From NCBI GenBank assembly GCA_050943495.1, contig JBMNPH010000011.1, positions 1-64,000 on the forward strand: DNA of 64,000 nt, written 5' to 3'. Positions 28,847-37,618 of the stretch are shown piece after piece (the first letter of the stretch is position 1; each line of letters starts with the position of its first letter). The notes beneath the pieces are model-generated. The model did no database searches, was not told the origin of the DNA, and worked only from the letters and a program-made list of their open reading frames with translations. Source of the DNA: Merdivicinus sp050943495. GTDB taxonomy: Bacteria; Bacillota; Clostridia; Oscillospirales; Ruminococcaceae. The position numbers and the translations under genes are program-made.

Positions 28847-29617
28847 ATGCGCGTACTCATGATCGGCGATGTTGTCAGCCAGCCGGGCTGTCAATTTCTG
28901 CGAAAAGTGCTGCCTGCCTATAAAAAGCAGCAGATGGTCGATGTGGTTGTCTGCAACGGCGAAAATTCAGCGGTTGGCAACGGCATTCTTCCCCATTCGG
29001 CGGATTTTCTCTTCGACAGCGGCGTGGACGTCATTACCGGCGGCAACCATACGCTGCGCCGGCGGGAGATTCAAGACTATCTGGAGGATCATCCCAATCT
29101 TCTCCGACCGGCAAATTATCCCGATGGATGCTATGGGAACGGCTTCTGCAAGGTGGATCTCGGGAACTGTTCTCTCCTTGTCCTTAATCTGATGGGACAG
29201 GTATATCTGGATCCGATCGGCAATCCCTTTACCTGTGCAGATAAAATTCTCGCGGAAAATCCCGCAGACTGCGTTGTCGTTGATTTTCACGCCGAGGCAA
29301 CCGGTGAAAAGATGGCACTCGCCTACTATCTGGACGGACGAGTCTCCGCCGTAGTCGGAACTCACACCCACGTGCAAACCGCTGATGAAACCATCCTGCC
29401 CAATGGAACCGGCTATCTTTCAGATCTGGGCATGACCGGTCCGATCCACTCCATTCTGGGTGTAAACCCCGACTGTATCGTTCGGAGAATGACCACCTAT
29501 CTTCCCACACGCTTCGAAATCTCCAATGATGCCGCTTGTAAATTAGAAGGAGTTCTGCTGGATTTGGATCGCAAAACTGGGAAATGCATGAAAATTAGCC
29601 GGGTTCGTTTGTTATAA
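28847..29617 (+). CDS. ymdB: YmdB-type metallophosphodiesterase (TIGR00282)
   Basis: A 256-residue calcineurin-like phosphoesterase. Metal ligands are in GDVVSQPG (Asp8), CNGENSAVGNG, GGNHTLRRRE, VDFHAEATGEK and VGTHTHVQTAD. In Bacillus YmdB hydrolyses cyclic nucleotides and affects the switch between motility and biofilm; here the function is by homology. It lies just before spoVS, a gene order seen across Firmicutes. Confidence 0.94.
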   Translation: MRVLMIGDVVSQPGCQFLRKVLPAYKKQQMVDVVVCNGENSAVGNGILPHSADFLFDSGVDVITGGNHTLRRREIQDYLEDHPNLLRPANYPDGCYGNGFCKVDLGNCSLLVLNLMGQVYLDPIGNPFTCADKILAENPADCVVVDFHAEATGEKMALAYYLDGRVSAVVGTHTHVQTADETILPNGTGYLSDLGMTGPIHSILGVNPDCIVRRMTTYLPTRFEISNDAACKLEGVLLDLDRKTGKCMKISRVRLL

Positions 29618-29640
29618 ATAACAAAATATATGCGGAACTA

Positions 29641-29669
29641 TTGAATTTTTTGTAGAAATATATTATAAT
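29641..29669 (+). promoter_or_regulatory. Predicted spoVS promoter
   Basis: TTGAAT (29641-29646) and TATAAT (29664-29669) are exactly 17 bases apart, about 90 bases before the ATG. It has the vegetative sigma-A pattern. Confidence 0.7.
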
Positions 29670-29757
29670 ATAGAAAAGCAAAATCTTTATCCGCAATGGC
29701 AATCTCACAACCCATTGCTGGGACCCTGCTTTGATCAAATTTTCGGGGGGATCTGAA

Positions 29758-30018
29758 ATGGATGTTCTGAAAGTTTCCGCAAAATCGGCACCGAATTCTG
29801 TTGCAGGTGCAATCGCAGGCGTAATCCGTGAGAAAGGATCGGTCGAAATTCAGGCAATTGGCGCAGGAGCAGCCAATCAGGCCGTAAAGGCCGTGGCGAT
29901 TGCTCGTGGTTACTTAGCTCCAGCAGGAATTGATCTGGTCTGCATTCCAGCCTTTGCAAATGTGGAAATTGACGGTTCGGAACGAACTGCAATCAAGTTG
30001 ATTGTAGAACCAAGATAA
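29758..30018 (+). CDS. spoVS: Stage V sporulation protein S
   Basis: An 86-residue Alba-like protein. MDVLKVSAKSAPNSVAGAIA and SVEIQAIGAGAANQAVKA are nearly invariant in SpoVS. In Bacillus it is needed for spore coat and core dehydration; non-sporulating relatives also keep it, so it does not prove sporulation. The ATG at 29758 is preceded by GGGGGGAT. It has its own promoter and terminator. Confidence 0.96.
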   Translation: MDVLKVSAKSAPNSVAGAIAGVIREKGSVEIQAIGAGAANQAVKAVAIARGYLAPAGIDLVCIPAFANVEIDGSERTAIKLIVEPR

Positions 30019-30085
30019 ATCGTTTTGGAAAATATGGATCAATTCTTCCTTTCCGTTTGGCATGGAATTTTGACAAAAATCAAAC

Positions 30086-30122
30086 AGCGCATCCCCTTCT
30101 CTTGGGGTGCGCTTTCTTTTTA
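30086..30122 (+). terminator. Terminator after spoVS
   Basis: AGCGCATCCCC / GGGGTGCGCT stem (one G-U pair), loop of 7, followed by TTCTTTTTA. Confidence 0.87.
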
Positions 30123-30144
30123 TCTGAAACAAAATAATTTTTCG

Positions 30145-30591
30145 TTAATATGCTTCTAAATCGTCCAGTTGCTCAACAACCTTCAATTCTTCGGCAACAT
30201 AGAAGAACAACTGACGAGTCATTTCTGCAATTTGATCGGTCTGTTCATCGGAAATTTCAGTGGGAATATCGGTGGGATACCTTGTCTCAATGTAGAACTT
30301 ATTGAGGGCAGCAGATTCGTCTAACCACTGATAAAAACTTTCGTCAATATGCGCCGCGCGTTTGCAGAGCCAGGTTAAGTTATGCCCATCCACCGGTTCA
30401 TTGTCTCGCGCAAGGATATACCCTTTGAGTGCTTTTTCGGCACATTGCTGGCAATGAAAAGCCGTCATGTTATTCAGTGTGGAATCTTGCCGCAAAATTT
30501 CCATTGCGCGATAATCGTCATAAGCGGCATTCATCCAATCTTGAAAACGGCGGCTATCCGAAGGGTTACTCCGATGTCTGCGCCTTGTCAT
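30145..30591 (-). CDS. HEPN domain protein of an MNT/HEPN pair
   Basis: A 148-residue four-helix HEPN protein. FHCQQCAEKALKGYILARD and HNLTWLCKRA, then TRYPTDIP, are the PF05168 signature. The RNase motif R-x4-6-H of toxic HEPN proteins is absent in the whole chain. The start at 30591 follows AGAAGGGAG. It overlaps the MNT-like gene by 26 bases, so they are coupled. It may have a non-toxic, regulatory role or be decaying. Confidence 0.85.
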   Translation of the reverse strand: MTRRRHRSNPSDSRRFQDWMNAAYDDYRAMEILRQDSTLNNMTAFHCQQCAEKALKGYILARDNEPVDGHNLTWLCKRAAHIDESFYQWLDESAALNKFYIETRYPTDIPTEISDEQTDQIAEMTRQLFFYVAEELKVVEQLDDLEAY

Positions 30592-30886
30592 ACAGCAGAA
30601 CTCCCTTCTCCTTAATTTCGCCGGCAAAAGAATGCGGCTTTTGAAGAAATTCTCCCCATTCATTGGGTGTATATAAAACCAAATCATAGGGGATTTCGCA
30701 ATCTAATTCCAGATAAATTCGGCGTTCCAGCGCGGCCTTACTTTCGGTATCAGCAATTATGCAAAGTTTAAAACTTGTAACATTTCCCGCTAAGCTGCGT
30801 TTGGCATTAAACAAATAAATTTTTTCAGGATCGCAGAGTGTGGCAATCTCTTTGGTTAAACAAGAAACATGTGGTGACAGATCCAT
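30566..30886 (-). CDS. MNT nucleotidyltransferase-like protein with lost active site
   Basis: A 106-residue minimal nucleotidyltransferase fold. The expected LFGSRARG...SDIDL active site reads LFNAKRSLAG...TSFKLCII: the GS pair and both Asp residues that bind metal are gone, while the fold-defining strands (EKIYLF, YDLVLYTPNEW) remain. It should be unable to transfer nucleotides. It probably still contacts the HEPN partner encoded directly behind it. Confidence 0.82.
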   Translation of the reverse strand: MDLSPHVSCLTKEIATLCDPEKIYLFNAKRSLAGNVTSFKLCIIADTESKAALERRIYLELDCEIPYDLVLYTPNEWGEFLQKPHSFAGEIKEKGVLLYDKAQTSE

Positions 30887-31035
30887 ATGGATTCCTCCTT
30901 CTCGCCTATATTATACCCCTTTCTTCCGAAAAATGGAAGTATTGTTCCTGAAAAAAACAGCTGGATACCGGCATAAAAATACCTTTCGCATCATAGAGTA
31001 AATACAGGTGTACAAAGAAAGGATGGTTTGAAATT

Positions 31036-31218
31036 ATGATGGCTCGAAATTTTGAGGTTCACTATTGCCTGCAGTCCCAGCAGAATATCTGTGTAGAGGC
31101 AACTACGCAGCCCGATGGAACGGTTTGTCGTCAATGCCTATATGAGCATGCCGACTGCACATCTTGCCCGTATCAGAAAACAGAAATATCGGATTCCACA
31201 GTGAATACCCGAAAATAA
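31036..31218 (+). CDS. Small Cys-rich protein, unrecognised
   Basis: A 60-residue protein with six Cys: one near 11, one near 19, then C-x2-C near 31-34, and C-x2-C near 41-44. The CRQC...CTSC arrangement could bind zinc. A ribosome binding site (AAAGGATGG) and an excellent terminator frame it, which argues that it is a real single-gene unit. Start is 31036 or 31039. I know no family for it. Confidence 0.6.
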   Translation: MMARNFEVHYCLQSQQNICVEATTQPDGTVCRQCLYEHADCTSCPYQKTEISDSTVNTRK

Positions 31219-31221
31219 GAG

Positions 31222-31253
31222 AAATGCCCTGCCATATGGCGGGGCATTTTTTA
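31222..31253 (+). terminator. Terminator after the Cys-rich protein gene
   Basis: AAATGCCCTGCC / GGCGGGGCATTT stem with a 6-base loop, followed by TTTT. It converges with the helicase gene end at 31251. Confidence 0.85.
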
Positions 31254-34200
31254 AAATAAGCTGAGCTGCGTACCTTCAGAGGTAGGCGGCGCGGCTTTCA
31301 ACACAACCGATTCGAGCACCTCTGCGGGAATATTCTCCAGATAGGGGGAATCCTCTCCGGATGCCATCAAATACAGCCGTTCCCTCGCACGGGTCAGGCC
31401 GACATAAAAGAGTCGGCGCTCTTCATCCGGATCAGAGGGGCGTTCCGCTGACTCCAACGGGATGGATCCCTTCTCCACACCATAAAGAAATACCACCGGA
31501 AATTCCAATCCTTTGGCGGCATGCAGGGTCATGAGGGTAACCGAACCTGCGGATACCCGGCCCATCTGACGCCGCACTGCATCCTCCTCTCCGCTGAACC
31601 ATGCCTCGAGAAATTCAGGCATTACTGCGGAAAATGCCGCGGCACGGATCAGTTGCTGGACATTTTCTCCGGTCTGTCCGGTTTCCTCCGAAAGGTGTTC
31701 CAGTAAAGCATGCGGCTTTTTGGCGGAAATCTGCGGAGCAAACAGCTCACACAGCCGGAAAAATTCCTGCAAAATCGGAATTTCCCGATATTCGGCAAAG
31801 AGTGGAGCAGCTTCCTGCCAGTCGGCGGCCGAACAGCCTTGCGTTACTTGGGAAAGACGCAGGCAGAGGTCTGGCGGGCAAGCAAGGAATTTTAACGCAT
31901 GCTTCAATGCGTCCCCGTCCGCAGGATTTTGCAGGAACGCAAAGAAAGAAACCATTCCGCGTACCGAATCATCGGCCATCCAATCCGCCCTTCCGACCGA
32001 AAGACAAGGCAGGTCATCGTGGCGCAGGCAGCGCTCCACCTGTTCCATCTGCCGCCGGGTACGGCAAAGAATCGCGATTTCCGAAAAACTGCGGGGCGGA
32101 TCTTCTGCGGTTTCATGTGCCTCCAGCATATCCACACCTCCGGTCAGACGGCTGATTTCCTTGGCAATATAAATTCCCTCAGCAGTCGGGTTTGCCGCCC
32201 GCACAAGACGAATCCGGCCGGTTGACGGACGGTTGGCATGAAGGGCAGCGCGGGTTCCCTCCAACGGGGCGATTACGCCGGCTGAGGCGCGCAGGATTTC
32301 CGGCGAAGAACGGTAATTTTCCGACAGAAAAATGGTGCGCAGTTCCGGGAAATCTTCGGCCAGACGTGCAAAACAGCGGGAATCCGACCCGCGGAAGCCG
32401 TAAATTGCCTGATCGGGGTCACCGATGACAAACAGGCTCTTTGCCTTCTGTCCCCACAGCCGCACCAGACGGTACTGAATGGGGTTGCTGTCCTGAAATT
32501 CATCGACCAGCAGATGTGCAAACGACCGCCCGGCCGGATGTTCGGCAAACCAGCGTTCCCCTTCCTCGAGCAGTCCATCAAAATCCGTCAGGCCTGCTTC
32601 TTTCAGCAGTTCACGGTAGCGCTCTACGGCATCCGCTGGAAAATCCGGATTTCGAGGCGGACAACCATTCCGGATGCGGGAAATTTCACTCAGGAAGGCG
32701 CGGGGACTGCCCGCAACCCCAGATTCCCGCAGAAGATCCGCCGCCAATTCCAACGCACGTTCTTCATCCGCAAGCGGCGGCTTCTGTCCGGGATACAAGG
32801 CGCGGAGACAAATCGAATGGAAGGTTCCGACCGTCAGGCCGCGCAGCTTCCGTTTCCCTCCCAATTCCAGTTCCAGACGATCCCGCATCTCTTCGGCCGC
32901 CTGATTGGTAAAGGTCACCGCCGTGATTTCGGACGGCTTGACGCCGCAGTCAGAAATCAGGTGGACAATCCGCGCAACCAATGTCTTGGTTTTTCCGGAT
33001 CCAGGTCCCGCAATCACCGCCGTCGCACCGGAAATGGCTGAAACAGCCTCCGCCTGTCCTTCATTAAGGCCAAAAGACTGCGGGCTGGCTGCCGCTTCTG
33101 ATTCCGGTTCCGAAATCAGTGCCTTAATCTGTAGCTTTTTCTCTGTCTTTTTCCGCGGCTTGGCGATCCCCTCTCCGAACAGGCTGTACTGCCCGCTCAG
33201 CTGTTCCACTTCCTCCTGTTGAAGAAGCCGGATCACGCCGTACTGTCCGTCATAGCCGGGAATCCGTTCGGCTTCACCCGCCCGCAGACGCCGGATTCCT
33301 TCTGCAATGACTTCGCCCGCAGTCCGCCGAATATCTTCCAGCGGGCACTCCCGCAGAATGAAAAACTCGTTGCCCAGTTCGTTGAGCATAGCATCATACT
33401 GCGCCGATGCCCGTGTTCCGGTCGGAGAGGTTCCCGTTGACCAGCCGATGGTTTCTACCAGTGGAACTAAACTTTCATACGGTTTTGCCCCAGTCGGCCG
33501 GAATCCCACCGGACGTGCTGCCAACTGTTCCACCCGGTTTTCCACTCCAATGGTCAGCTTCTTTCCGCAGACCGGACAGCGACCGCCCAATGCAGCCGTC
33601 TCCGCAGGCGTCAGGCAGACTCCACAGCTGCGGTGCCCGTCCAAATGGTATTTCCCTTCCTCCGGAAAAAATTCGATGGTGCCGGTCAGTCCGTCCGGGT
33701 CTTTTCCGGACAGAGCGTCCGCCAGCGCAAAATACCCATACGGAATTTCTAACAGATTGGCCTCCCGTCCCAGTTTCTGCGGCGAATGGGCATCCGAATT
33801 GGATACCAGCTGATATCCGTCCAGTGCCGGAACTCGCCAATTCATCGGCGGGTCGGAAGAAAGTCCGGTTTCCAGCGCGGAAATATGGGGCGTCAGATCG
33901 CCGAAACATTCATCGAGCGTCTCAAATCCGGAAAAGGCTCCGAATACCGAAAAATGCGGAGTCCAAATGTGGGCGGGAATAAAAATGGCTTCGGGACAGG
34001 CTTCGAGCGTCATTTCCAGTAAATCGCGGCTATCCAGCCCAAGGATCGGCCTGCCGTCCGAATGCAGATTTCCGACCGCCTCTAGCCGCCGGGAGAGGAT
34101 TTCGGCGGCTTCGATACTGGGCAGCAGAATCAGATTGTGTACTTTTCGGGTTCTGCCGTCTTTCTTATAAATGCAGCTGATCTCGCCGGACAGCACAAAT

Positions 34201-34451
34201 CGCGGTGCCTGTTCTCCAATTGCGGCAGGAGTCGGACGAACCCACTCCGAACGGAGACGGTAAAGACCATCTTCTGCCGGTTCCAGTTTCTCCGCCAGCT
34301 CAGCCCGCCACGCCGGATGGGTAAAATCTCCTGTTCCGAGAATGGTAATTCCCTTGCAGCGGGCATAGTAATCCAGATGTTCCGGATCGCAGTCCCGGCT
34401 CGTTGCACGCGAATATTTGGAATGGATATGCAAATCCGCTATCTGTTTCAT
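31251..34451 (-). CDS. EndoQ-like PHP nuclease fused to a UvrD/Rep helicase
   Basis: A 1066-residue DNA repair protein. Residues 1-420 match the TIGR00375/EndoQ group: LHIHSKYS (His8, His10), SGE (Glu90), AHIWTPH (His161), SNSDAH (Asp220, His222) and a zinc finger CGVC...CPVC (276-295). EndoQ cleaves 5' of deaminated or abasic sites. Residues 455-1066 are an SF1 helicase: Walker A GPGSGKTK (482-489), TFTNQAAEEM, DEFQDSNPIQ, GDPDQAIYGFRG, LSENYRS and a C-terminal VTLMTLHAAKGLEFPVVF. The ATG shares its first base with the LysR stop (TAATG), so they are coupled. The fusion suggests lesion cutting with unwinding. Confidence 0.92.
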   Translation of the reverse strand: MKQIADLHIHSKYSRATSRDCDPEHLDYYARCKGITILGTGDFTHPAWRAELAEKLEPAEDGLYRLRSEWVRPTPAAIGEQAPRFVLSGEISCIYKKDGRTRKVHNLILLPSIEAAEILSRRLEAVGNLHSDGRPILGLDSRDLLEMTLEACPEAIFIPAHIWTPHFSVFGAFSGFETLDECFGDLTPHISALETGLSSDPPMNWRVPALDGYQLVSNSDAHSPQKLGREANLLEIPYGYFALADALSGKDPDGLTGTIEFFPEEGKYHLDGHRSCGVCLTPAETAALGGRCPVCGKKLTIGVENRVEQLAARPVGFRPTGAKPYESLVPLVETIGWSTGTSPTGTRASAQYDAMLNELGNEFFILRECPLEDIRRTAGEVIAEGIRRLRAGEAERIPGYDGQYGVIRLLQQEEVEQLSGQYSLFGEGIAKPRKKTEKKLQIKALISEPESEAAASPQSFGLNEGQAEAVSAISGATAVIAGPGSGKTKTLVARIVHLISDCGVKPSEITAVTFTNQAAEEMRDRLELELGGKRKLRGLTVGTFHSICLRALYPGQKPPLADEERALELAADLLRESGVAGSPRAFLSEISRIRNGCPPRNPDFPADAVERYRELLKEAGLTDFDGLLEEGERWFAEHPAGRSFAHLLVDEFQDSNPIQYRLVRLWGQKAKSLFVIGDPDQAIYGFRGSDSRCFARLAEDFPELRTIFLSENYRSSPEILRASAGVIAPLEGTRAALHANRPSTGRIRLVRAANPTAEGIYIAKEISRLTGGVDMLEAHETAEDPPRSFSEIAILCRTRRQMEQVERCLRHDDLPCLSVGRADWMADDSVRGMVSFFAFLQNPADGDALKHALKFLACPPDLCLRLSQVTQGCSAADWQEAAPLFAEYREIPILQEFFRLCELFAPQISAKKPHALLEHLSEETGQTGENVQQLIRAAAFSAVMPEFLEAWFSGEEDAVRRQMGRVSAGSVTLMTLHAAKGLEFPVVFLYGVEKGSIPLESAERPSDPDEERRLFYVGLTRARERLYLMASGEDSPYLENIPAEVLESVVLKAAPPTSEGTQLSLF

Positions 34452-35350
34452 TAAAAATCCTCCTTGCCGGTATCTTCGTTCAGCATACGTAAAAATTCCG
34501 CGCCCGCCATCGAAAGCGGATGTTCCTCATCCCGCACCGCACAAATCCATCGTTCCGGCGGCGGTTCCTGCAGTGTGATGGCAAATAATTCGCCTTCCGA
34601 CAGCTTTTTTCGGGCAAACGGTTCGGGAACCAGTCCGATTCCCAGATTATGCGCGGCAATCGGCGCTACCAGATCCGCCGTTTCCAGCTCAATATCTGGC
34701 CGCAGAGAAGCGCCAGCCTGCTGGAAGATTCCATCCCAAAAAGAACGGGTCGAAGTCCCCGCCTCCAGTAAAATCAGAGGATATTGGCTCAGATCCTGAT
34801 AGGAAAGCGTTTTCTCCCGCAGTTCGGAAAAAGCCGGACCCGCCACCGCGATGTCACGGAATGATTCCAGCTTAGTGACGGAAAATCCCTCCTCAATCGG
34901 CGAGGTCAGCACCGCAAAGTCGAGAAATCCCGCCCGAAGCGCCGCCAAGGATGCGGGGGTACTGCCATTGGAAATTTTCAGCTTCACTCCGGGATACCGG
35001 GCGTGAAAAGGTTCTAGCCGGGGCAACAGATAATGATGCAGCGTCATTTCGCTCGCACCAATCCGCACTACGCCCTGCCGAAACATCCTCCGTTCCCGCA
35101 GTTCATCCTGCGCTTCCCGGATATGTCCCCGCGCACGGGAAACATGCTGATACAGAATCTCCCCCTCCGGCGTCAGACGCACCCCTTTTTTGGAACGGAC
35201 AAACAGCGTACAGCCCAATTCCTGTTCCAAATTCTGAATAGCGCGGCTGACCGTCGGCTGAGTCAGAAACAGGGTGCGGGAGGCAGCGGTAATATTCTGT
35301 TCGGATGCTACCGCATAAAAAATTTCATACCCGTCCAATCCGGTCGGCAT
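34451..35350 (-). CDS. LysR family transcriptional regulator
   Basis: A 299-residue regulator with an N-terminal winged HTH (FYAVASEQNITAASRTLFLTQPTVSRAIQNLEQELG) and a periplasmic-binding-protein-like effector domain (VRIGASEMTLHHYLLPRLEPF). The ATG at 35350 is chosen because AGGAGG lies 6 bases upstream; an in-frame ATG six codons earlier has none. It is divergent from a MATE pump, the usual arrangement for control of the neighbour, and reads into the helicase gene. Confidence 0.93.
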   Translation of the reverse strand: MPTGLDGYEIFYAVASEQNITAASRTLFLTQPTVSRAIQNLEQELGCTLFVRSKKGVRLTPEGEILYQHVSRARGHIREAQDELRERRMFRQGVVRIGASEMTLHHYLLPRLEPFHARYPGVKLKISNGSTPASLAALRAGFLDFAVLTSPIEEGFSVTKLESFRDIAVAGPAFSELREKTLSYQDLSQYPLILLEAGTSTRSFWDGIFQQAGASLRPDIELETADLVAPIAAHNLGIGLVPEPFARKKLSEGELFAITLQEPPPERWICAVRDEEHPLSMAGAEFLRMLNEDTGKEDF

Positions 35351-35402
35351 ATTATTCCTCCTATCCATGCAAAATTTTTATGGATCACCAAATTATTGCT
35401 AT

Positions 35403-35431
35403 TTTACAAATGGTTATAAAAGTAGTATAAT
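35403..35431 (+). promoter_or_regulatory. Promoter of the MATE gene next to LysR
   Basis: TTTACA (35403-35408) and TATAAT (35426-35431) are 17 bases apart. It lies in the 118-base divergent gap where a LysR regulator would bind. Confidence 0.68.
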
Positions 35432-35468
35432 ACAGGATGGCAAAAAAATCAAGGAAGGATGGATCCCA

Positions 35469-36803
35469 TTGGTAAAAGATCTGACAACCGGAAAACCGGA
35501 AACGGTACTCTGGCAATTTTCCCTTCCCATGTTTGGGAGCGTTATTTTCCAACAACTTTATAACATTGCTGACAGCGTCATCGCAGGCAAATTTGCAGGA
35601 GAGGATGCACTCGCCGCAGTTGGTGCCTCCTATCCAATCACAATGATTTTTATGGCAATTGCCGTCGGTTCGAATATCGGCTGCTCGGTCGTCATCTCAC
35701 AGTTATTTGGCGGAAAACGGATTGCCGAAATGAAAACTGCTATCAACACTGCCTTAATCGCTGCGCTCGGTCTTTCGGTGCTGCTGACCGTCGGCGGACT
35801 GATCGGAAGTCCGGCCATGATGCGGATGATTCAGACCCCCGATAATATTTTCAGTGATGCCGATCTCTATCTGCGCATTTACATCGGCGGATTCATTTTT
35901 CTCTTCTTCTATAACATCAGTACCAGCATATTCACGGCACTCGGGGATTCCAAAACACCCTTTTACTTTCTGGTCGGTTCCTCGCTGGGAAATATTGTAC
36001 TCGACTGGCTGTTTGTCGCCATTTTCCACTGGGATGTTGCCGGTGTTGCATGGGCGACCTTCCTCGCGCAGGGAGTGGCCTGCATTCTGGCTATGGGGTC
36101 CCTTCTTCTCCGCCTCAAAAAAATGCCCGCAGATGATTCCGTTCAGCGTTTTTCCGGTCCCATGCTGATTCGGATTGCACGTATCTCCATCCCTAGTATT
36201 CTCCAGCAAAGTTTTATCTCGATCGGCAACATCTTTATTCAGAGTCTCGTCAATGGCTTTGGATCGTCGGTCATCGCCGGATACTCCGCCGCTATCAAGC
36301 TTAACACATTCACCATCACATCCTTCACCACGCTTGGCAACGGCCTCTCCAGCTTCACCGCACAAAATATCGGCGCACAGAAAATTGACCGCGTCGGCAA
36401 AGGATTCCGTGCCGGCATGCTAATGGCTTTTCTGGTCGCGATTCCCTTCTTCCTTGCTTACTTCTTCTTTGGAAACGCCATGATCTCCCTCTTCTTGGAA
36501 GAAAAAGGCGGAACCGCTCTGGAAACCGGTATGGCCTTCCTCCGGATTGCATCCCCCTTCTACTTTGTCATCTCGGTCAAGCTCATGGCTGACAGCGTCC
36601 TGCGCGGCGCCGGAGATATGCGCGACTTTATGGTTGCAACCTTTACCGACCTGATTCTCCGGGTGGTTCTGGCTTATGTATTTGCGCTGGCACTCCATCT
36701 CGGCACCACTGGTATCTGGCTATCCTGGCCGGTCGGCTGGAGCATTGCTTCGGTCATGTCCTTCTGCTACTACCGCAGAGGACGTTGGAAAACCAATCTG
36801 TAA
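35469..36803 (+). CDS. MATE family efflux transporter
   Basis: A 444-residue MATE protein with about 12 membrane segments in two repeats (QLYNIADSVIAGKFAGEDALAAVG and IGNIFIQSLVNGFGSSVIAGYSAA). The start is the TTG at 35469, after AAGGAAGGATGG; no ATG fits the family N-terminus (LTTGKPETVLWQFSLPM). It probably exports a drug or metabolite using a sodium or proton gradient, under the divergent LysR. Confidence 0.92.
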   Translation: MVKDLTTGKPETVLWQFSLPMFGSVIFQQLYNIADSVIAGKFAGEDALAAVGASYPITMIFMAIAVGSNIGCSVVISQLFGGKRIAEMKTAINTALIAALGLSVLLTVGGLIGSPAMMRMIQTPDNIFSDADLYLRIYIGGFIFLFFYNISTSIFTALGDSKTPFYFLVGSSLGNIVLDWLFVAIFHWDVAGVAWATFLAQGVACILAMGSLLLRLKKMPADDSVQRFSGPMLIRIARISIPSILQQSFISIGNIFIQSLVNGFGSSVIAGYSAAIKLNTFTITSFTTLGNGLSSFTAQNIGAQKIDRVGKGFRAGMLMAFLVAIPFFLAYFFFGNAMISLFLEEKGGTALETGMAFLRIASPFYFVISVKLMADSVLRGAGDMRDFMVATFTDLILRVVLAYVFALALHLGTTGIWLSWPVGWSIASVMSFCYYRRGRWKTNL

Positions 36804-36808
36804 AAAAG

Positions 36809-36842
36809 AACCTGCCGATCATCACACCGGCAGGTTTTTTAT
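36809..36842 (+). terminator. Bidirectional terminator after the MATE gene
   Basis: AACCTGCCG / CGGCAGGTT stem, T6 on the plus side and TTCTTTTTT on the minus side. Confidence 0.85.
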
Positions 36843-36856
36843 ATGGATCATATTTT

Positions 36857-37600
36857 TCAGAACCGTTCGTCCAACATATACAGCAGCCGGCTGACACCGC
36901 AGCAAGCTGCTACCGGAATCAGAATCGTGACCCAGCCGCTCAACATCACCAACAGCAGTGTTCCGATAAACACACACAAGGAAATCAGTACCAAAATGGG
37001 AATTACTGCATAATAGCTCATCGTTGCGCCCAGTTCCCGATAAATCCGGATCAGCATGGTTAAAATACTAACGTCCTCTTCTCCTTTCAGGAAAAACATC
37101 TTCCAGTCCATCAGCATCTGCAAAATCCCGCGGAATGCACCATTCCCGATTCCATCTGCAATCATCTGCTGGGAGGTCTTTCCCAAATACATGTCGACCG
37201 GACCAACTAAAAATGCCGCAAAACCAAATCGCACGAAAACAATCCCAAAAATCCCCAGAAACAGAATCGGCAATCCTAACCATTTCAGCATAATGGCGAA
37301 TGGGCGTCCAACCTTTTTCCCAAGAAGGAACGATCCTCCCAGAATCAGAATTCCCAAAAAGAAGAACAGGAAGTCCAACTTACGCATGACGGAGAAAATT
37401 TCCGCTGCAAAAAAGGAACACAAAACTCCCAATAAACCGAACCCCAAAGCAAAAAGCACAATCCGCGCCACAAAAGAACTAGGACCAAATTCCCAAATTT
37501 CCCGCACACTCATGGGCGGCTCATATTCGATCCGATAAAAACCTGCGGCACTTTTTTCTCCCCGCCAATCGCGTTTTTTTCCCACTGTTTTCCGTTCCAT
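36857..37600 (-). CDS. Uncharacterised multi-pass membrane protein
   Basis: A 247-residue protein, not recognised. After a basic N-terminus of about 40 residues come roughly six hydrophobic segments (FVARIVLFALGFGLLGVL, LDFLFFFLGILILGGSFLL, LGLPILFLGIFGIVFV, and two or three near the C-terminus ending ILIPVAACCG). The long loop 150-190 is soluble. It lies 18 bases after a methyltransferase gene and is probably cotranscribed with it. Confidence 0.72.
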   Translation of the reverse strand: MERKTVGKKRDWRGEKSAAGFYRIEYEPPMSVREIWEFGPSSFVARIVLFALGFGLLGVLCSFFAAEIFSVMRKLDFLFFFLGILILGGSFLLGKKVGRPFAIMLKWLGLPILFLGIFGIVFVRFGFAAFLVGPVDMYLGKTSQQMIADGIGNGAFRGILQMLMDWKMFFLKGEEDVSILTMLIRIYRELGATMSYYAVIPILVLISLCVFIGTLLLVMLSGWVTILIPVAACCGVSRLLYMLDERF

Positions 37601-37618
37601 GGAAAACCTCCTCAGATT

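Noticed and set aside
29758..30018. spoVS as proof that the organism sporulates
   Set aside because: SpoVS is kept in non-sporulating Firmicutes; no other sporulation-specific gene is in the window.
32441..33982. Several plus-strand frames of 100-190 codons opposite the EndoQ-UvrD gene
   Set aside because: They are Arg/Pro-rich shadows of a GC-rich gene with all helicase motifs on the minus strand.
35754..36365. 203-codon minus-strand frame opposite the MATE gene
   Set aside because: Low-complexity charged composition with no start site; the MATE frame is clear.
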